Assembly: GCA_016929815.1 (NCBI GenBank)
Contig: JAFGIC010000537.1
Span: 1 to 6,450, forward strand
Length of the DNA: 6,450 bases
Reading direction: 5' to 3'
Source: Deltaproteobacteria bacterium
Lineage (GTDB): Bacteria > Desulfobacterota > DSM-4660 > Desulfatiglandales > HGW-15
Position numbers and translations under genes: made by a program. The notes under the pieces are model-generated. The model worked only from the letters and a program-made list of their open reading frames with translations, searched no databases and was not told where the DNA came from. Positions 5,422-6,450 of this stretch are shown one piece after another; position 1 is the first letter of the stretch; each line of letters opens with the position of its first letter.

Positions 5422-6450
5422 ATGGAAGCTACTATTCAGGAATGGATAGAAAAGGGTAAAAATCTCCCTGTTTTTTCAGGAACTGTTGTCAATATCTTGA
5501 GGCTTACCAACAGTCCGGATTCCAATATATCTCAGATAGCAGAATACATTAAACGTGACATAAGTCTTACGGCCGCTATCTTAAGGATCGCGAATTCCCC
5601 GGCCTTTGGGCTGTTCAATAAGGTCGCAACAATAGACCATGCCATCATGTTCCTGGGATTCAAGACAGTGAGAAATCTTGCCATAGGTCTGGCTGTCTTG
5701 AATATATTCCCTGTCAATGAGAAGTATTTCCTCTCCAGGGTCTGGCAGAGATCGATATTAACGGCCCTTGCAGCCCGTGAGTTATGCGCCGTTGCCGGAA
5801 AAAAGGAAGACGCATTTACAATAGGGCTTCTTCACGATATCGGACTCCTGGCCTTCTATGTTTACGACAAAAACAAGGCCCTGGAAATCCTCAAAAAGGC
5901 AGAAAATGCCGGAAAAATGAATCTTGATGATGAAAAAAACTATATCGGGATTGATCATGTGGAGGCAGGCAGGCTCCTTGCAGAACGATGGAAACTACCG
6001 GAAGAAATCACTCTTATAATGACACATCACCACGAAGAGCCGCAGAATGACCTGTTTGATCCGAGTGATGGGAACCTCTTCAGGGTTATTTATCTGGCAT
6101 CTATGGCAGGTGATATCTTTTACCTTGGCCATAAATCCGAAAATATACAAAGATTCAAGGATGGCTGCCAGAGATTACTGGGCATATCCGCTCATGACGC
6201 TAATCAATTGTTAAAAGATATCCACCCCCGTCTCCTTGATGTCGCAAAATGTCTGAATGTTACTATTGAATCAGGCTTCACTTATGAAGATATCCTGGCA
6301 AGTATTAATGAGGAGCTTCTGAATATAACGATTTCTAATGAAGCGACAATGCACCATATGACGAATGCCATTGAGCGTGAAAAGATCCTGGCCGTCAAAC
6401 TTGAGGAGGCAAACCTTAATCTTAAAAAAATGGCCAGCAAGGATCCCCTG
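5422..6450 (+). CDS. HDOD-domain signalling protein fused to a GGDEF domain (partial, 3' end missing)
   Basis: The frame is open from ATG 5422 to the window edge (343 residues, no stop). AGGG lies 5 bases before the ATG. Residues about 14-200 form an HDOD domain: LPVFSGTVVNILRL, DISLTAAILRIANSPAFG (47-63), the DHAIMFLGFKTVRNLA helix (72-87), GLLHDIG (135-141) and HHHEEP (202-207), all typical of this HD-related output domain. A helical linker follows, ending in a likely coiled coil (about 312-338). The last residues, MASKDPL (337-343), match the start of GGDEF diguanylate cyclase domains (usually 'xDxLTGLxNRR'), so a cyclic-di-GMP synthase domain is expected just beyond the window. Whether its active site is intact cannot be seen. 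The protein is cytoplasmic with no membrane segment. It is probably not in the sigma-54 operon. Confidence 0.9.
   Translation, partial: MEATIQEWIEKGKNLPVFSGTVVNILRLTNSPDSNISQIAEYIKRDISLTAAILRIANSPAFGLFNKVATIDHAIMFLGFKTVRNLAIGLAVLNIFPVNEKYFLSRVWQRSILTALAARELCAVAGKKEDAFTIGLLHDIGLLAFYVYDKNKALEILKKAENAGKMNLDDEKNYIGIDHVEAGRLLAERWKLPEEITLIMTHHHEEPQNDLFDPSDGNLFRVIYLASMAGDIFYLGHKSENIQRFKDGCQRLLGISAHDANQLLKDIHPRLLDVAKCLNVTIESGFTYEDILASINEELLNITISNEATMHHMTNAIEREKILAVKLEEANLNLKKMASKDPL

Overview
The window looks like chromosomal DNA from a Gram-negative bacterium of the Desulfobacterota/deltaproteobacterial or Nitrospirota kind. This is an inference from three things: sigma-54-dependent regulation, an outer-membrane beta-barrel protein, and an HDOD-GGDEF signalling protein, together with moderate base composition. 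No tRNA, rRNA, CRISPR array, insertion sequence or integrase is visible.

Layout. On the left (1-461, minus strand) is a partial gene for a small exported, helical, charged protein. A 368-base intergenic region (462-829) follows. It holds a minus-strand sigma-54 promoter (552-568), a large palindrome (654-691) that looks like an activator-binding site, and a candidate sigma-70 promoter for the plus-strand genes. Next comes a tightly packed two-component pair: a membrane sensor histidine kinase (830-2098) and an NtrC-type sigma-54 activator (2100-3431). Directly after the activator's stop codon is a second copy of the palindrome (3432-3469), then a second sigma-54 promoter (3542-3558). These precede a three-gene operon: a 37-residue Gly/Asn-rich peptide (3595-3708), an exported protein with an OB-fold-like domain and a Ser/Gly repeat tail (about 3686-4303), and a predicted outer-membrane beta-barrel (4328-5248). 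After a 173-base gap an HDOD-GGDEF gene begins (5422) and runs off the window.

Main message. The two sigma-54 promoters flanking the two-component genes share an identical 17-base core (TTGGCATCATTTGTGCT). Both are preceded at similar distance (about 107 and 120 bp) and in the same orientation by nearly the same long palindrome (31 of 38 positions identical). The simplest model is a self-contained regulon: the kinase senses an envelope or periplasmic signal, and its partner activator switches on both flanking units. All the target proteins with signal peptides are envelope-directed. The first translated product of the right-hand operon is a tiny Gly-rich peptide that resembles a Gly/Asn-rich segment inside the beta-barrel two genes later. 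I do not recognise this set as a named system, and its function is unknown. The HDOD-GGDEF gene has no such promoter or palindrome and is probably a separate unit.
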